A DNA stretch of 64,000 nt from Pedobacter sp. ok626 (GTDB lineage Bacteria > Bacteroidota > Bacteroidia > Sphingobacteriales > Sphingobacteriaceae), in assembly GCF_900100435.1 (NCBI RefSeq), contig NZ_FNEX01000012.1:1-64000 (forward strand). The letters run 5' to 3'. The notes under the pieces were generated by a model, which saw nothing but the letters and a program-made list of their open reading frames with translations, did not search any database and was not told the DNA's origin. This document shows, piece after piece, positions 1 through 8,062 of this stretch (position 1 is its first letter; every line of letters begins with the position of its first letter). Position numbers and translations under genes: made by a program.

Positions 1-343
1 CGCGGAACCCATAGCTGTTTTCTGAAAAGTCGGAATCATATAGCTTAACCAGTACTTGCGAGATCGCTTGTTGAATCATCCTGTCCATATAAGTAGGAAT
101 ACCTAACAGGCGGATTCCCCCACTAGATTTAGGAATCTTGACCCGCTTAACTGCTTTAGGCCGGTACTCACCATGCTCCAGTTGACTTTTGATCAATGGC
201 CATTCAGTTTTAACTTGCTCAGAAAAGTCTGAAAAACCGATGTTATCCACTCCGGCAGCTCCTTTGTTCCCTACAACCCGATCATAAGCCGGATACAGAT
301 TGCTTTTACTGATAATTTCTTCGAGTAACATGTCGAATTGCAT
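1..343 (-). CDS. Group II intron reverse transcriptase/maturase (partial, N-terminal 114 aa)
   Basis: This is the intron-encoded protein that would copy the intron into DNA and assist its splicing. The visible N-terminus has the LtrA-like layout: an opening helix with LLEEIISKSNL, then YDRVVGNKGAAGVD, the RT0/RT1 block YRPKAVKRVKIPKSSGG, then RLLGIPTYMDRMIQQAIS, and finally FSENSYGFR at the window edge. The ATG at 343 follows a purine-rich run and fits the usual family N-terminus. The YADD catalytic block, the maturase domain and any endonuclease domain lie outside the window, so activity and class cannot be judged. There is no frameshift or stop in the visible part. Confidence 0.9.
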   Translation of the reverse strand, partial: MQFDMLLEEIISKSNLYPAYDRVVGNKGAAGVDNIGFSDFSEQVKTEWPLIKSQLEHGEYRPKAVKRVKIPKSSGGIRLLGIPTYMDRMIQQAISQVLVKLYDSDFSENSYGFR

Positions 344-910
344 TTTTTTTTTCTCTGTTTCCTTGTTTCCTGCTTTCTTTCAAGATATCGCTCAGCGCTC
401 CCTGCTACCTTTCTGCTTCCAGCATATTCCTTACAGAGCAGCTCTCCATTCGGAGTTTTCTGCTTTCTTTACGATAGTCCCATTTCCGGTAGTACTACTC
501 GGACATTTAATGTTCAGCCCTTCCTTCTAAAAAAAAAAAAAGTACTATGGCCTCTGCTGACTTCTGCGGTGGCAGTTATGTATCACTACATAACCTTGTT
601 CCTTCGGGAGGCGCATCCCCCTCCGGCAACTACTCGGCAGACCTCCCCGGGTAAGAACGCAAACTTTCTCTCCATATACCTGTCGAATGTACAGCAGGAT
701 GTTTCGGATAGTTTAGGGCTTTGTTTTGTTATGCAAACTCACCCACATCCAACTGCCTAATTCGCTTCCTGTTCGTCAGGCCAGAGATTTACCGCCGGCT
801 TCCTTCAGATTCCTCCTCGCGGAGGACACCCTTGCCTTAAGTTAACGCTTCCCACTATCAAGGTGCGTTCGGGACTTCCACCCTAGAGTTTGCGCCCGTG
901 CCGGGCGCAC
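1..910 (-). mobile_element. Group II intron, 5' part (cut by window edge)
   Basis: On the minus strand the element begins at 910 with GTGCGCCCGG, matching the GUGYG 5' end of group II introns. About 565 nt of structured, non-coding sequence (GC-rich paired segments of ribozyme domains I-III) follow before the reverse-transcriptase start at 343. The 3' part, with domains V and VI, lies outside the window. The 5' exon is an intrinsic terminator: the hairpin at 917-948 and its T-tract end at 911, so the intron starts directly after the T-tract. Insertion behind a terminator hairpin is characteristic of group IIC introns, but I could not assign the class from the visible protein. A 13-A run lies at 529-541. 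Plus-strand ORFs in this stretch are shadows. Confidence 0.88.
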
Positions 911-948
911 ATAAAAAAAGGGAGATGGTGCTCGCACCATCTCCCTTT
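911..948 (-). terminator. Intrinsic terminator of the TonB receptor gene, intron target site
   Basis: A perfect 14-bp stem (917-930 with 935-948) has a four-base loop and is followed on the minus strand by a run of T (911-919). It lies about 20 bp beyond the stop codon of the TonB receptor gene. The group II intron begins at the next base, 910. Confidence 0.88.
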
Positions 949-968
949 TACATTATTGATACTAGATA

Positions 969-3269
969 CTATAGAAAAGGAACACTAATACCAAATGTAA
1001 CATTTCGGCCCGGGTTATAAATACCAACCGGTTTGTATCTACTCAGGTGATTATAATACTCCTTATTTAAAAGGTTTTGTCCGGTTACCCAAACGTTCAA
1101 TTTACCTTTACCGGTATTGAAACTGGTACCAAAACCGGCATCCAACAGAGTGTAACCGTTGGTTTGCGTTTCAAAACTATCAAAACGAGCTTGTTTAAAT
1201 GTATTTGTAACACCAACTTTTAGGTAACTATCCGTTAATCCTTTTACATTTGGTTCAAAACGTATTTCGTTGCTAATGCTGGCAGCAGGAATGAATGGTA
1301 AAGCCTGATCATTTGCCCTGTTAACACCTTTGGTGTAAGTGAATGAGTTTTCAAAATGTAGGGATTTTACCACATGAAAATCAACAGAAGCCTCTCCGCC
1401 ATATAAATCAGCATTAGTTTGCACATAGCGATAAACCGGCAAGGTTTCTACACTTCCATCCTCGTTATTAAACGGAATGGTTTCCTGATTAAAGTTTCCT
1501 GGATAAATGTAATTGAAGATCCGATTGGCATAGGCATTTAAGCCAAAGGTTACCTGCTCGGCTGTATATTCAAGTCCTAGATCGAACTGCAGACTGGTTT
1601 CTTGTTTAAGATTGCTGTTCCCAATTTCGTATCTAAAGGTTCCTTCATGTCGCCCATTAGCCCCAAGTTCGGCAATGTTCGGTGCCCTGAAGCCCGAACC
1701 TGCGTTGCCTTTAAGCACTAGATTTTTTGCAACTTCGAAGGCAAAACCCAATGAACCTGATACATTAGAGAACTCGTTGTTAAAACCATTAAAGATCTGT
1801 TCGCCATTAAAGCTCAAATCTTTACCATTCATCTTTTTGTAATCGTAACGTACACCTGCATTAATCGCCCCTTTTGTGAAATTTCGTTTCAAATAAACAA
1901 AGGCCCCAATGTTGTTGCTGTTGTAGTCGGGGATCAAAAATTCTTCCCCGCTATTTACGTTATTTTGGTACATACCCTGCACACCAACAGCAGGCTGCCA
2001 CTCGCCGAAATTAGGGAAGTTGTACTTTACATCGTAAGTATATGATTTTAGGTTTAAGTTTAACCCTGGCTCCTGTACGCTTTCTTCAAACTCTTTCCTG
2101 ATGTTACTTTGGAAAGCAAATACGGTTTTCAATTGCCCTTTTCCGAGAATAAAATTACTGTTTAAGGCTGCTCTATAATGTGTTAGGTTTTGAAATGGCA
2201 AACCAAGTTCCCTTTTCTTTGCTTCTGATTGGCTGATCACATCTCCATCTTCATTCAGAAATTTACCTTCAGCATCTGGCCCGTTTTCGACAAGGCCGAT
2301 ATTGGTATGAAAACGGGAAAAACTTAGATGCGAGTAGCCCCAACTTTTATTTAAACCCAACATTCCGTTAAAATCTAACTCATTAAATCCCGAGTTTGGC
2401 ACAGTGGTATCTTTATACCCAAAGCCGTATGCATTTTTATAGGATGCACGACCGCGGTAAACAAAGCCATCATTGTTTCCTTGTAACATTAAAGAAGAGG
2501 CACTTAGTCCATTATTCGTACTGTAAGTAGAGCTAAATGCACCATTATGTACACCCGGAGCCGGCACGAGATCGTCGATCACATTAATCACACCTCCCAA
2601 AGCGTCAGAACCGTACAATAAACTTGCTGGACCTTTTAAAATTTCGATCCTGGCTGCCGAGAACTGATCAACCTGGATACCGTGCTCATCACCCCATTGC
2701 TGCGCTTCTTCTCTCGCTCCATCAACCATTGTTAAAACCCTGTTATAACCAAGGCCTCTGACAATTGGCTTGGAAATGGCGCCGCCTGTGCTTACTTGGG
2801 ATACGCCCGGAATTTTAGCAATCGCATCAACCAGGTTTGTCCCTCCTGATTGGGCTAACTGTGTTTTACCAACCGTAACCACCGATAAACTATTGGTTTT
2901 ATTGTTAGAACTAAAAGGCGAGCCAGTGATGACAACCTCAGCACTCTCGATAACGGATGGTGATAAAGGGATCACTAAGTTATGTTGGCTGCCCAAATCA
3001 ACAACTGTCGAATATGTTTTGTAGCCTACAAAGCGAACTTCAAGCAAAAACTTTCCTTTTGCGGGTACATTTTTGAGAATGAACTCTCCTTGAGCATTGG
3101 TGCTTGTGATGGCTTTTAAATCTGTAATATAAATGGTTGCACCTGCCAGTGGAGCCTGTGTACTGGCGTCAATAACCTTGCCTCTAAATTGGGCAACTTC
3201 GGTAGCGAAACTCGATACCGGGAAAAATAGATATAACGCTATAACTAGTAAAAGATGTACTCTTTTCAT
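969..3269 (-). CDS. TonB-dependent outer-membrane receptor, probable metal or metal-complex uptake
   Basis: Outer-membrane receptor of about 766 aa that would import a substrate using TonB energy. The start at 3269 gives a clean signal peptide (MKRVHLLLVIALYLFFPVSS); an in-frame ATG at 3302 would add 11 residues. After the signal peptide comes a carboxypeptidase-regulatory-like beta-sandwich (roughly residues 25-105, starting FRGKVIDASTQAPLAGA), typical of Bacteroidota receptors. The plug domain follows (VDAIAKIPGVSQVSTGG, RGLGYNRVLTMVDG, EILKGPASLLYGSDALGGVIN), then a 22-strand type barrel to the C-terminus. The plug motif QQWGDEHG is shared with receptors linked to zinc or copper. The His/Cys-rich gene just upstream supports a metal substrate, but that is inference. 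Terminated by the hairpin at 917-948. Confidence 0.9.
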   Translation of the reverse strand: MKRVHLLLVIALYLFFPVSSFATEVAQFRGKVIDASTQAPLAGATIYITDLKAITSTNAQGEFILKNVPAKGKFLLEVRFVGYKTYSTVVDLGSQHNLVIPLSPSVIESAEVVITGSPFSSNNKTNSLSVVTVGKTQLAQSGGTNLVDAIAKIPGVSQVSTGGAISKPIVRGLGYNRVLTMVDGAREEAQQWGDEHGIQVDQFSAARIEILKGPASLLYGSDALGGVINVIDDLVPAPGVHNGAFSSTYSTNNGLSASSLMLQGNNDGFVYRGRASYKNAYGFGYKDTTVPNSGFNELDFNGMLGLNKSWGYSHLSFSRFHTNIGLVENGPDAEGKFLNEDGDVISQSEAKKRELGLPFQNLTHYRAALNSNFILGKGQLKTVFAFQSNIRKEFEESVQEPGLNLNLKSYTYDVKYNFPNFGEWQPAVGVQGMYQNNVNSGEEFLIPDYNSNNIGAFVYLKRNFTKGAINAGVRYDYKKMNGKDLSFNGEQIFNGFNNEFSNVSGSLGFAFEVAKNLVLKGNAGSGFRAPNIAELGANGRHEGTFRYEIGNSNLKQETSLQFDLGLEYTAEQVTFGLNAYANRIFNYIYPGNFNQETIPFNNEDGSVETLPVYRYVQTNADLYGGEASVDFHVVKSLHFENSFTYTKGVNRANDQALPFIPAASISNEIRFEPNVKGLTDSYLKVGVTNTFKQARFDSFETQTNGYTLLDAGFGTSFNTGKGKLNVWVTGQNLLNKEYYNHLSRYKPVGIYNPGRNVTFGISVPFL

Positions 3270-3369
3270 CGGAATAAATTGTTTAAACGACTGCACCAGC
3301 ATGGAAAATCATGCCGATCCATCAAAATAATAATTAAGGAAAACAGGTATGCTACCTGCAAATTGGCGA

Positions 3370-3708
3370 TTAGACTGCAGGAGGACCCCGAAGCGCCAGG
3401 TCAATTAATTCTGTGTATGATCCACTTATAGTGTGGTAAGATTTGGATGCTGGTTTCCAAACCAGGTAAACCTGAAATTGATGTTTAGCAGTAATGTAAT
3501 TTTTTTCGAAATGGGCTTCACAGACTAAACAATGCTCTGTTTGATTGCCAATATGCAATTTATGGGTACATGTTTTTTCATGCACTGAACATTTTGGCTC
3601 ATCGTGATGATGATTGTGAAAGGCAGCAATGGGAGTAAGTGCTATGGCAAATACCCATAACAACACAACCGATAATATCCGATGGATATGTAAGTGTCTT
3701 CTCTCCAA
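3370..3708 (-). CDS. Small His/Cys-rich exported protein, possible metal-binding partner of the TonB receptor
   Basis: Unrecognised by name; 112 aa. The only usable start is TTG at 3708. An N-terminal hydrophobic helix (LSVVLLWVFAIALTPIAA) looks like a signal peptide or anchor. It is followed at once by a metal-ligand-rich stretch: HNHHHDEPKCSVHEKTC, then a Cys-x-x-Cys with nearby His (HCLVCEAHF). The C-terminus LRGPPAV resembles the RGPP ending seen in small proteins that accompany metal-efflux or metal-uptake operons. It lies about 100 bp upstream of the TonB receptor start and is co-directional, so the two are probably co-transcribed. A role in binding or sensing zinc or copper is inference. 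Confidence 0.72.
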   Translation of the reverse strand: MERRHLHIHRILSVVLLWVFAIALTPIAAFHNHHHDEPKCSVHEKTCTHKLHIGNQTEHCLVCEAHFEKNYITAKHQFQVYLVWKPASKSYHTISGSYTELIDLALRGPPAV

Positions 3709-3715
3709 TTCGTGT

Positions 3716-3723
3716 CAAAACTA
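3716..3723 (-). promoter_or_regulatory. -7 element of the His-rich protein/TonB receptor operon
   Basis: On the minus strand the sequence reads TAGTTTTG, matching TAnnTTTG, and ends about 8 nt before the TTG start codon. No good -33 TTG lies at the usual 17-19 bp distance, so the call is moderate. Confidence 0.45.
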
Positions 3724-4015
3724 ACAAATTCTACTCAATGATTTATAATCATTGCCAATCTATGACAAGAATTGTACAAACAAAAAAGAGGAACAATCGC
3801 CACAATTGCTCCCCTTTTTAACCTAAAACTAAAAACTATATATAAGACTATATTAATCGCAAAAGGTTTCATCAAAACACACATATTTTTTATTATTGAC
3901 AATTATTTTACTTCAGTCAGGCTAATTAGCCATAAAGATTATTGTTTAAAAAATAAATAATAGCTAAACAAGGCACTCTACTTAATATATTTGTATCTCA
4001 TAAATTACCCCGATT
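3724..4015. other. AT-rich divergent intergenic region
   Basis: This region separates the minus-strand TonB operon from the plus-strand receiver gene. TATATTTG at 3986-3993 matches the Bacteroidota -7 element and would start transcription just ahead of the TTG start at 4016. No matching -33 element is visible. I see no further gene; a 62-codon plus-strand ORF here has low-complexity composition and no recognisable domain. Confidence 0.5.
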
Positions 4016-4408
4016 TTGAAAAAAAAAGCTGTTACATTTAAGAATATCCTTGTAATTGAGGACAATAACGCTATTCTTGATGTGATCACTTTAATTTTGC
4101 AAAGCGAGTCTTATAAAGTCACCGGATTAAGCAAAAGTGCGGATATGATGACGCACATTGATCAGAATAAACCTGACCTTCTTATCCTTGACATCATGCT
4201 TCCTGACGGAGATGGAAGAGACTTATTAAAACAGCTTAGAACAAATCAAATTACAGAAAACTTGCCTGTCTTAATGATCTCTGCAAAATACACAGCCCAG
4301 AATATACAGCACGGAGAGTATAAGCCAAATGGCTTTTTACCAAAACCTTTTGACATTGATGATCTGCTTGATAGGATTGAAGGAATACTTGCGGGAAAAA
4401 CATACTAA
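4016..4408 (+). CDS. Single-domain response regulator (CheY-like receiver)
   Basis: A receiver domain with no output domain, 130 aa. The start is TTG at 4016, chosen because it lies directly behind a -7-like element and in front of the first strand. The acidic pocket is E15-D16, the phospho-acceptor is D59 in LLILDIMLPDGDG, the conserved Ser is S89 in MISAKY, and the conserved Lys is K110 in LPKPF, so all switch residues are present. No histidine kinase lies nearby, so the partner is elsewhere. Such stand-alone receivers act through protein contacts or as phosphate shuttles. It may be co-transcribed with the NTF2-like gene 41 bp downstream. Confidence 0.88.
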   Translation: MKKKAVTFKNILVIEDNNAILDVITLILQSESYKVTGLSKSADMMTHIDQNKPDLLILDIMLPDGDGRDLLKQLRTNQITENLPVLMISAKYTAQNIQHGEYKPNGFLPKPFDIDDLLDRIEGILAGKTY

Positions 4409-4449
4409 ATCATTCGGGTAATTCGTAGATTAGATAGAAAGATTTAGAT

Positions 4450-4923
4450 ATGACTAGTAACGAACAACTGATCCATCATTTTTACAGCAGTTTTCAGCGC
4501 AAAGATGCCCAGGCTATGCAAGATTGTTATGCTGCTGATGCAACATTTAGCGATCCTGTATTCACAAACTTAAATGCTGCGGAAGTCAGATCGATGTGGG
4601 CCATGCTACTTAAAAGTGGCAAAGACATGCGAATTGAATTCAAAAACGTCATCGAAGATGAAACAGGTACTCATGCTGAATGGGATGCCTGGTATACCTT
4701 TTCGGCTACAGGAAACAAGGTGCACAATCGCATTAAAGCCTCATTTATCATTGAGAATAATAAAATCATTAAACATACAGACCGCTTTAGCTTTTACGAT
4801 TGGGCAAAGCAGTCTCTTGGTTCTACAGGCCTGCTGTTAGGCTGGACAAGCTTTATCAAAAATAAAATCAAGACAAAGGCCAGAAAAAATCTCGATGCTT
4901 TTATGGCCTCTGCCGCCAGTTAA
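4450..4923 (+). CDS. NTF2-like (SnoaL-type) family protein
   Basis: 157 aa. The N-terminal helix and first strand, IHHFYSSFQRKDAQAMQDCYAA followed by FSDPVF, are the typical start of a SnoaL-like cone-shaped fold. The strands near the end (HNRIKASFIIENNKI, then TDRFSFYDWAKQSLG) fit the same family. These proteins are either small-molecule isomerases/hydrolases or merely ligand-binding; no substrate can be inferred. A short basic tail with KNKIKTKARK follows the fold. Its stop codon overlaps the end of hisS by 4 bp on the other strand, so the two genes converge. Confidence 0.82.
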   Translation: MTSNEQLIHHFYSSFQRKDAQAMQDCYAADATFSDPVFTNLNAAEVRSMWAMLLKSGKDMRIEFKNVIEDETGTHAEWDAWYTFSATGNKVHNRIKASFIIENNKIIKHTDRFSFYDWAKQSLGSTGLLLGWTSFIKNKIKTKARKNLDAFMASAAS

Positions 4924-6305
4924 TTTTTCAATAGTTCAATTATAGCTTCAACAGTTAGTTTTTGCTGCTGTCCACTTTGCATATCCTTTAAGGTTAATAA
5001 ACCTGTTTGCATTTCGTCGCTTCCAATCAGAACCACATATGGAATGCGCTTATCATCTGCGTAGCTCATTTGCTTTTTAAGCTTCGCTGAGGCAGGATAA
5101 AGTTCTGCGGCTACATTCTCCGTCCGTAAGCGCTGTAAGATCGGCAGCGCGTATCTTTCGGCCTCCTGATCAAAATTACTAATCAATACCTTTGTGCCAA
5201 TAGCAGCAGATTCAGGAAAGAGGTTTAGTTCCTGTAATACATCATAAATCCTGTCGGCGCCAAAGGAAACACCAACTCCAGTCAAACCTTTTAAACCAAA
5301 CATCCCGGTTAGATCGTCATACCTTCCGCCACCACCTATGCTGCCCATAGCTACTTCATTGGTTTTAACTTCAAAAATACAACCGGTGTAATAGTTTAAG
5401 CCGCGTGCAAGTGTAATGTCAAGCTCCACATTAGGCCTTAATGATGAATCCGCTTTCAGCATTTCATTTACATAATCAAATACTGCCTCTATTTCCTTTA
5501 TCCCGGTTAGACCAGTTTCGGAACTTGCCAGAACCGATCTCAAGCTCTCCATTTTCTGCTCATTAGAGCCTTCCAATAAGATAACAGGTTTTAATTTTTC
5601 AATATCAGCTTCAGTAAAGCCACGCTCAATCAACTCTTTGGTTACCCCATCCAAACCGATTTTATCCAGCTTATCAATAGCAACGGTCATATCAATAATC
5701 AATTCAGGTTTACCAATAACTTCGGCTATCCCAGATAATATTTTACGATTATTGATTTTTATGGTAAAGTCTTTTAATCCCAGATTACTCAGTGCTTCCT
5801 GATAGATCAGAATAAACTCCGCCTCGTTCAATAAACTATCAGAACCTACTACATCCACATCACACTGATAAAATTCTCTGTAACGCCCCTTTTGTGGTCT
5901 ATCAGCACGCCATACTGGCTGTACCTGGAAACGTTTAAAAGGCAATGAAATATCATTCTGGTGCATCACAACGTAACGGGCAAAGGGCACGGTTAAATCG
6001 TACCTTAAAGCTTTCTCACTAATGGATGAAATCATTGCGTTTGAATTGGCTTGCGCCAATAATTCAGGTTTTACTTTAGAAAGGTAATCACCACTATTTA
6101 ATATTTTGAATATCAGCTTATCCCCCTCATCGCCGTACTTACCTGTTAAAGTAGAAAGGTTCTCCATTGAAGGCGTTTGTATTTCGGCGTAACCATACTT
6201 CTTGAAAACCGTTTTAACGGTATCAAAAATAAAATTACGTTTCACCATTTCCTGAGGAGAAAAATCTCTGGTTCCTTTTGCTAAAGAGGGTTTGATATTC
6301 GACAT
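4920..6305 (-). CDS. hisS: Histidine--tRNA ligase
   Basis: Charges tRNA-His with histidine in the cytoplasm. At 461 aa it is slightly longer than the E. coli enzyme, as usual in this phylum. The start SLAKGTRDFSPQEMVKR is the family N-terminus. Motif 2 is visible as FKRFQVQPVWRADRPQKGRY, the histidine-specific motif as LARGLNYYTGCIFEV, and the C-terminal anticodon-binding domain begins near VLISNFDQEAERYALP. The ATG at 6305 lies only a few bases from two -7-like elements (6311-6318 and 6319-6326), so the message probably has a very short leader or none. Convergent with the NTF2-like gene. Confidence 0.97.
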   Translation of the reverse strand: MSNIKPSLAKGTRDFSPQEMVKRNFIFDTVKTVFKKYGYAEIQTPSMENLSTLTGKYGDEGDKLIFKILNSGDYLSKVKPELLAQANSNAMISSISEKALRYDLTVPFARYVVMHQNDISLPFKRFQVQPVWRADRPQKGRYREFYQCDVDVVGSDSLLNEAEFILIYQEALSNLGLKDFTIKINNRKILSGIAEVIGKPELIIDMTVAIDKLDKIGLDGVTKELIERGFTEADIEKLKPVILLEGSNEQKMESLRSVLASSETGLTGIKEIEAVFDYVNEMLKADSSLRPNVELDITLARGLNYYTGCIFEVKTNEVAMGSIGGGGRYDDLTGMFGLKGLTGVGVSFGADRIYDVLQELNLFPESAAIGTKVLISNFDQEAERYALPILQRLRTENVAAELYPASAKLKKQMSYADDKRIPYVVLIGSDEMQTGLLTLKDMQSGQQQKLTVEAIIELLKN

Positions 6306-6310
6306 GAGCG

Positions 6311-6326
6311 CAAAAGTACAAAACTA
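6311..6326 (-). promoter_or_regulatory. hisS -7 elements, nearly leaderless
   Basis: Two adjacent minus-strand matches to TAnnTTTG, TAGTTTTG (6319-6326) and TACTTTTG (6311-6318), lie directly before the hisS ATG at 6305. The upstream promoter half would overlap the T-tract of the pdhC terminator. Confidence 0.5.
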
Positions 6327-6334
6327 ACAGGCAT

Positions 6335-6370
6335 AAAAAAAGGTTGTCTGCTTTTACACAGACAACCTTT
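6335..6370 (-). terminator. Intrinsic terminator of the pdhA-pdhC operon
   Basis: Stem AAAGGTTGTCTG (6339-6350) pairs with CAGACAACCTTT (6359-6370) around an 8-base loop. On the minus strand it is followed by a run of T. It lies about 20 bp past the pdhC stop. Confidence 0.88.
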
Positions 6371-6391
6371 CGTATTTTTATGATTTGAAAG

Positions 6392-8032
6392 TTAAACCAA
6401 TAATGTGATTGGTTGTTCCAAAAATCCTTTAAGTGTTTGTAAGAAAGCAGCGCCTGTAGCACCATCAACCACACGGTGATCGCAGCCTAAGCTTAGTTTC
6501 ATAACATTACCCGGTACAACTGCTCCGTTTTTAACTACAGGAATCTGTTGTATCGCACCTACAGATAAAATTGCCCCATCAGGAGAGTTGATGATTGATG
6601 TAAACTCATCAATACCAAACATACCTAGATTAGAAACTGTAAACGTAGATCCTTCCCAATCTGACGGCTGTAATTTTTTAGCTTTCGCTTTCTGTCCATA
6701 AGCTTTAACCTCCGCAGAGATATGAGATAATGATTTACCGTCAGCAAAACGAACAACAGGAACCAATAAGCCGTCTTCTACAGCCATTGCTACACCGATG
6801 TTTGTATGCTCATTGAAGCGAATTTTATCACCACGCCATGAAGAGTTAACCGCAGGATGTTGTTTTAACGCAATAGCAACAGCTTTAATTATAATATCGT
6901 TGAATGAAACCTTAACAGGAGCTACTGCATTAATAGCAGTACGTGCAGCCATCGCATTGTCCATATCAATACTTATGTTTAAGTAGAAATGTGGAGCTGT
7001 AAACAAGCTCTCGCCTAAACTTTTAGCAATCGCCTTACGCATTTGCGATACTGGCTTCTCAGTATATCTTTCTTCACCAACATATTGAGGAATAACTGGC
7101 GCAGCTTTCTCTGTAGCCGGAGCTGATGAAGACTCTGTTTTTGCCGATACTGGAGCAGATTTAAAGTTTTCAATATCTTTCTTAATGATACGTCCACCAT
7201 CTGCACTACCTGCAACTTGTGCAAGATCAATCCCTTTATCTTTTGCAATTCTTTTTGCTAATGGAGATGCTTTTACGCGATCAGTGCTAGCAGATGAAGC
7301 CGGAGCTTCTTCTTCTGCAGCTGCTTTCTCTGCTACTGGAGCATCAGATTTTTTATCAGCAGCAGGTTTTGCTGGTGCATCACCTTGACTAAGAATTCCA
7401 CTGATGTCAGTTCCAGCAGGGCCAACAATAGCAATAATGCCATTTACTTTAGCTGCCTGACCTTTTTCAACACCAATATGCAATAAAGTTCCTTCTGCAT
7501 AACCCATCACTTCCATAGTAGCCTTATCGGTTTCTACATCAGCAAGGATATCATCATCTTTAACTTTATCACCAACTTTTTTATGCCATTCAGCAATTAC
7601 GCCTTCAGTCATGGTATCGCTTAACAAAGGCATTCTAACTACAGTAACACCCATTTTCTCTATATCTGCTTCAGTTAAACCTGTAGCCGCTGCAGGAGTA
7701 CTTTCTGCTTTCGCTTCTTCAGCAGGTTTAGTTTCAGCAGCTGGAGCTGCACTTACAGTGCTTTCTGCATCAAGGGCTGCTTTATAATCTTCGCCTTCTT
7801 TACCGATTACAGCAATAACAGCATCAACTGGAACAGCTTTACCTTCTTCTACACCAATGTATAAAACGGTACCATCCCAATATGATTCTAAATCCATGGT
7901 CGCCTTATCGGTTTCCACTTCGGCCATTACATCACCGCTTTTAACTTTATCGCCAACTTTTTTATGCCATTTAGCCATTACACCTTCAGTCATGGTGTCG
8001 CTCATTTTGGGCATTCTAACTATTTCAGCCAT
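6392..8032 (-). CDS. pdhC: Pyruvate dehydrogenase E2: dihydrolipoamide acetyltransferase
   Basis: Core subunit of the pyruvate dehydrogenase complex; it carries acetyl groups on lipoyl arms and transfers them to CoA. 546 aa with two lipoyl domains, each with a lipoylated-lysine motif (VETDKATMDLE near residue 42 and VETDKATMEV near residue 175). Flexible Ala/Pro/Glu-rich linkers separate these from a peripheral subunit-binding domain (VKASPLAKRIAKDKGID) and the C-terminal acyltransferase, with HRVVDGATGAAFL at the active site. Two lipoyl domains in one E2 is normal variation. Downstream of pdhA by 30 bp and clearly in one operon. The E1 beta gene is not here but about 47 kb away in this window. 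Confidence 0.96.
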   Translation of the reverse strand: MAEIVRMPKMSDTMTEGVMAKWHKKVGDKVKSGDVMAEVETDKATMDLESYWDGTVLYIGVEEGKAVPVDAVIAVIGKEGEDYKAALDAESTVSAAPAAETKPAEEAKAESTPAAATGLTEADIEKMGVTVVRMPLLSDTMTEGVIAEWHKKVGDKVKDDDILADVETDKATMEVMGYAEGTLLHIGVEKGQAAKVNGIIAIVGPAGTDISGILSQGDAPAKPAADKKSDAPVAEKAAAEEEAPASSASTDRVKASPLAKRIAKDKGIDLAQVAGSADGGRIIKKDIENFKSAPVSAKTESSSAPATEKAAPVIPQYVGEERYTEKPVSQMRKAIAKSLGESLFTAPHFYLNISIDMDNAMAARTAINAVAPVKVSFNDIIIKAVAIALKQHPAVNSSWRGDKIRFNEHTNIGVAMAVEDGLLVPVVRFADGKSLSHISAEVKAYGQKAKAKKLQPSDWEGSTFTVSNLGMFGIDEFTSIINSPDGAILSVGAIQQIPVVKNGAVVPGNVMKLSLGCDHRVVDGATGAAFLQTLKGFLEQPITLLV

Positions 8033-8062
8033 TCTATAATATCTATTGAAATGCGTTCTTAA

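Noticed and set aside
529..541. 13-base homopolymer A tract as a sequencing error or slippery site
   Set aside because: It lies in the non-coding part of the intron, so no frame effect can be judged; kept only as a note in the intron entry.
300..760. Overlapping plus-strand ORFs of 76 and 140 codons antisense to the group II intron
   Set aside because: They run through the ribozyme region and an A-run, have no domain, and are opposite to the clearly recognisable intron and RT.
3772..3960. 62-codon plus-strand ORF before the receiver gene
   Set aside because: AT-rich composition without signal peptide or motif; lies in the promoter region between divergent genes.
6235..6474. 79-codon minus-strand ORF between hisS and pdhC
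   Set aside because: It crosses the pdhC terminator and overlaps both genes in other frames.
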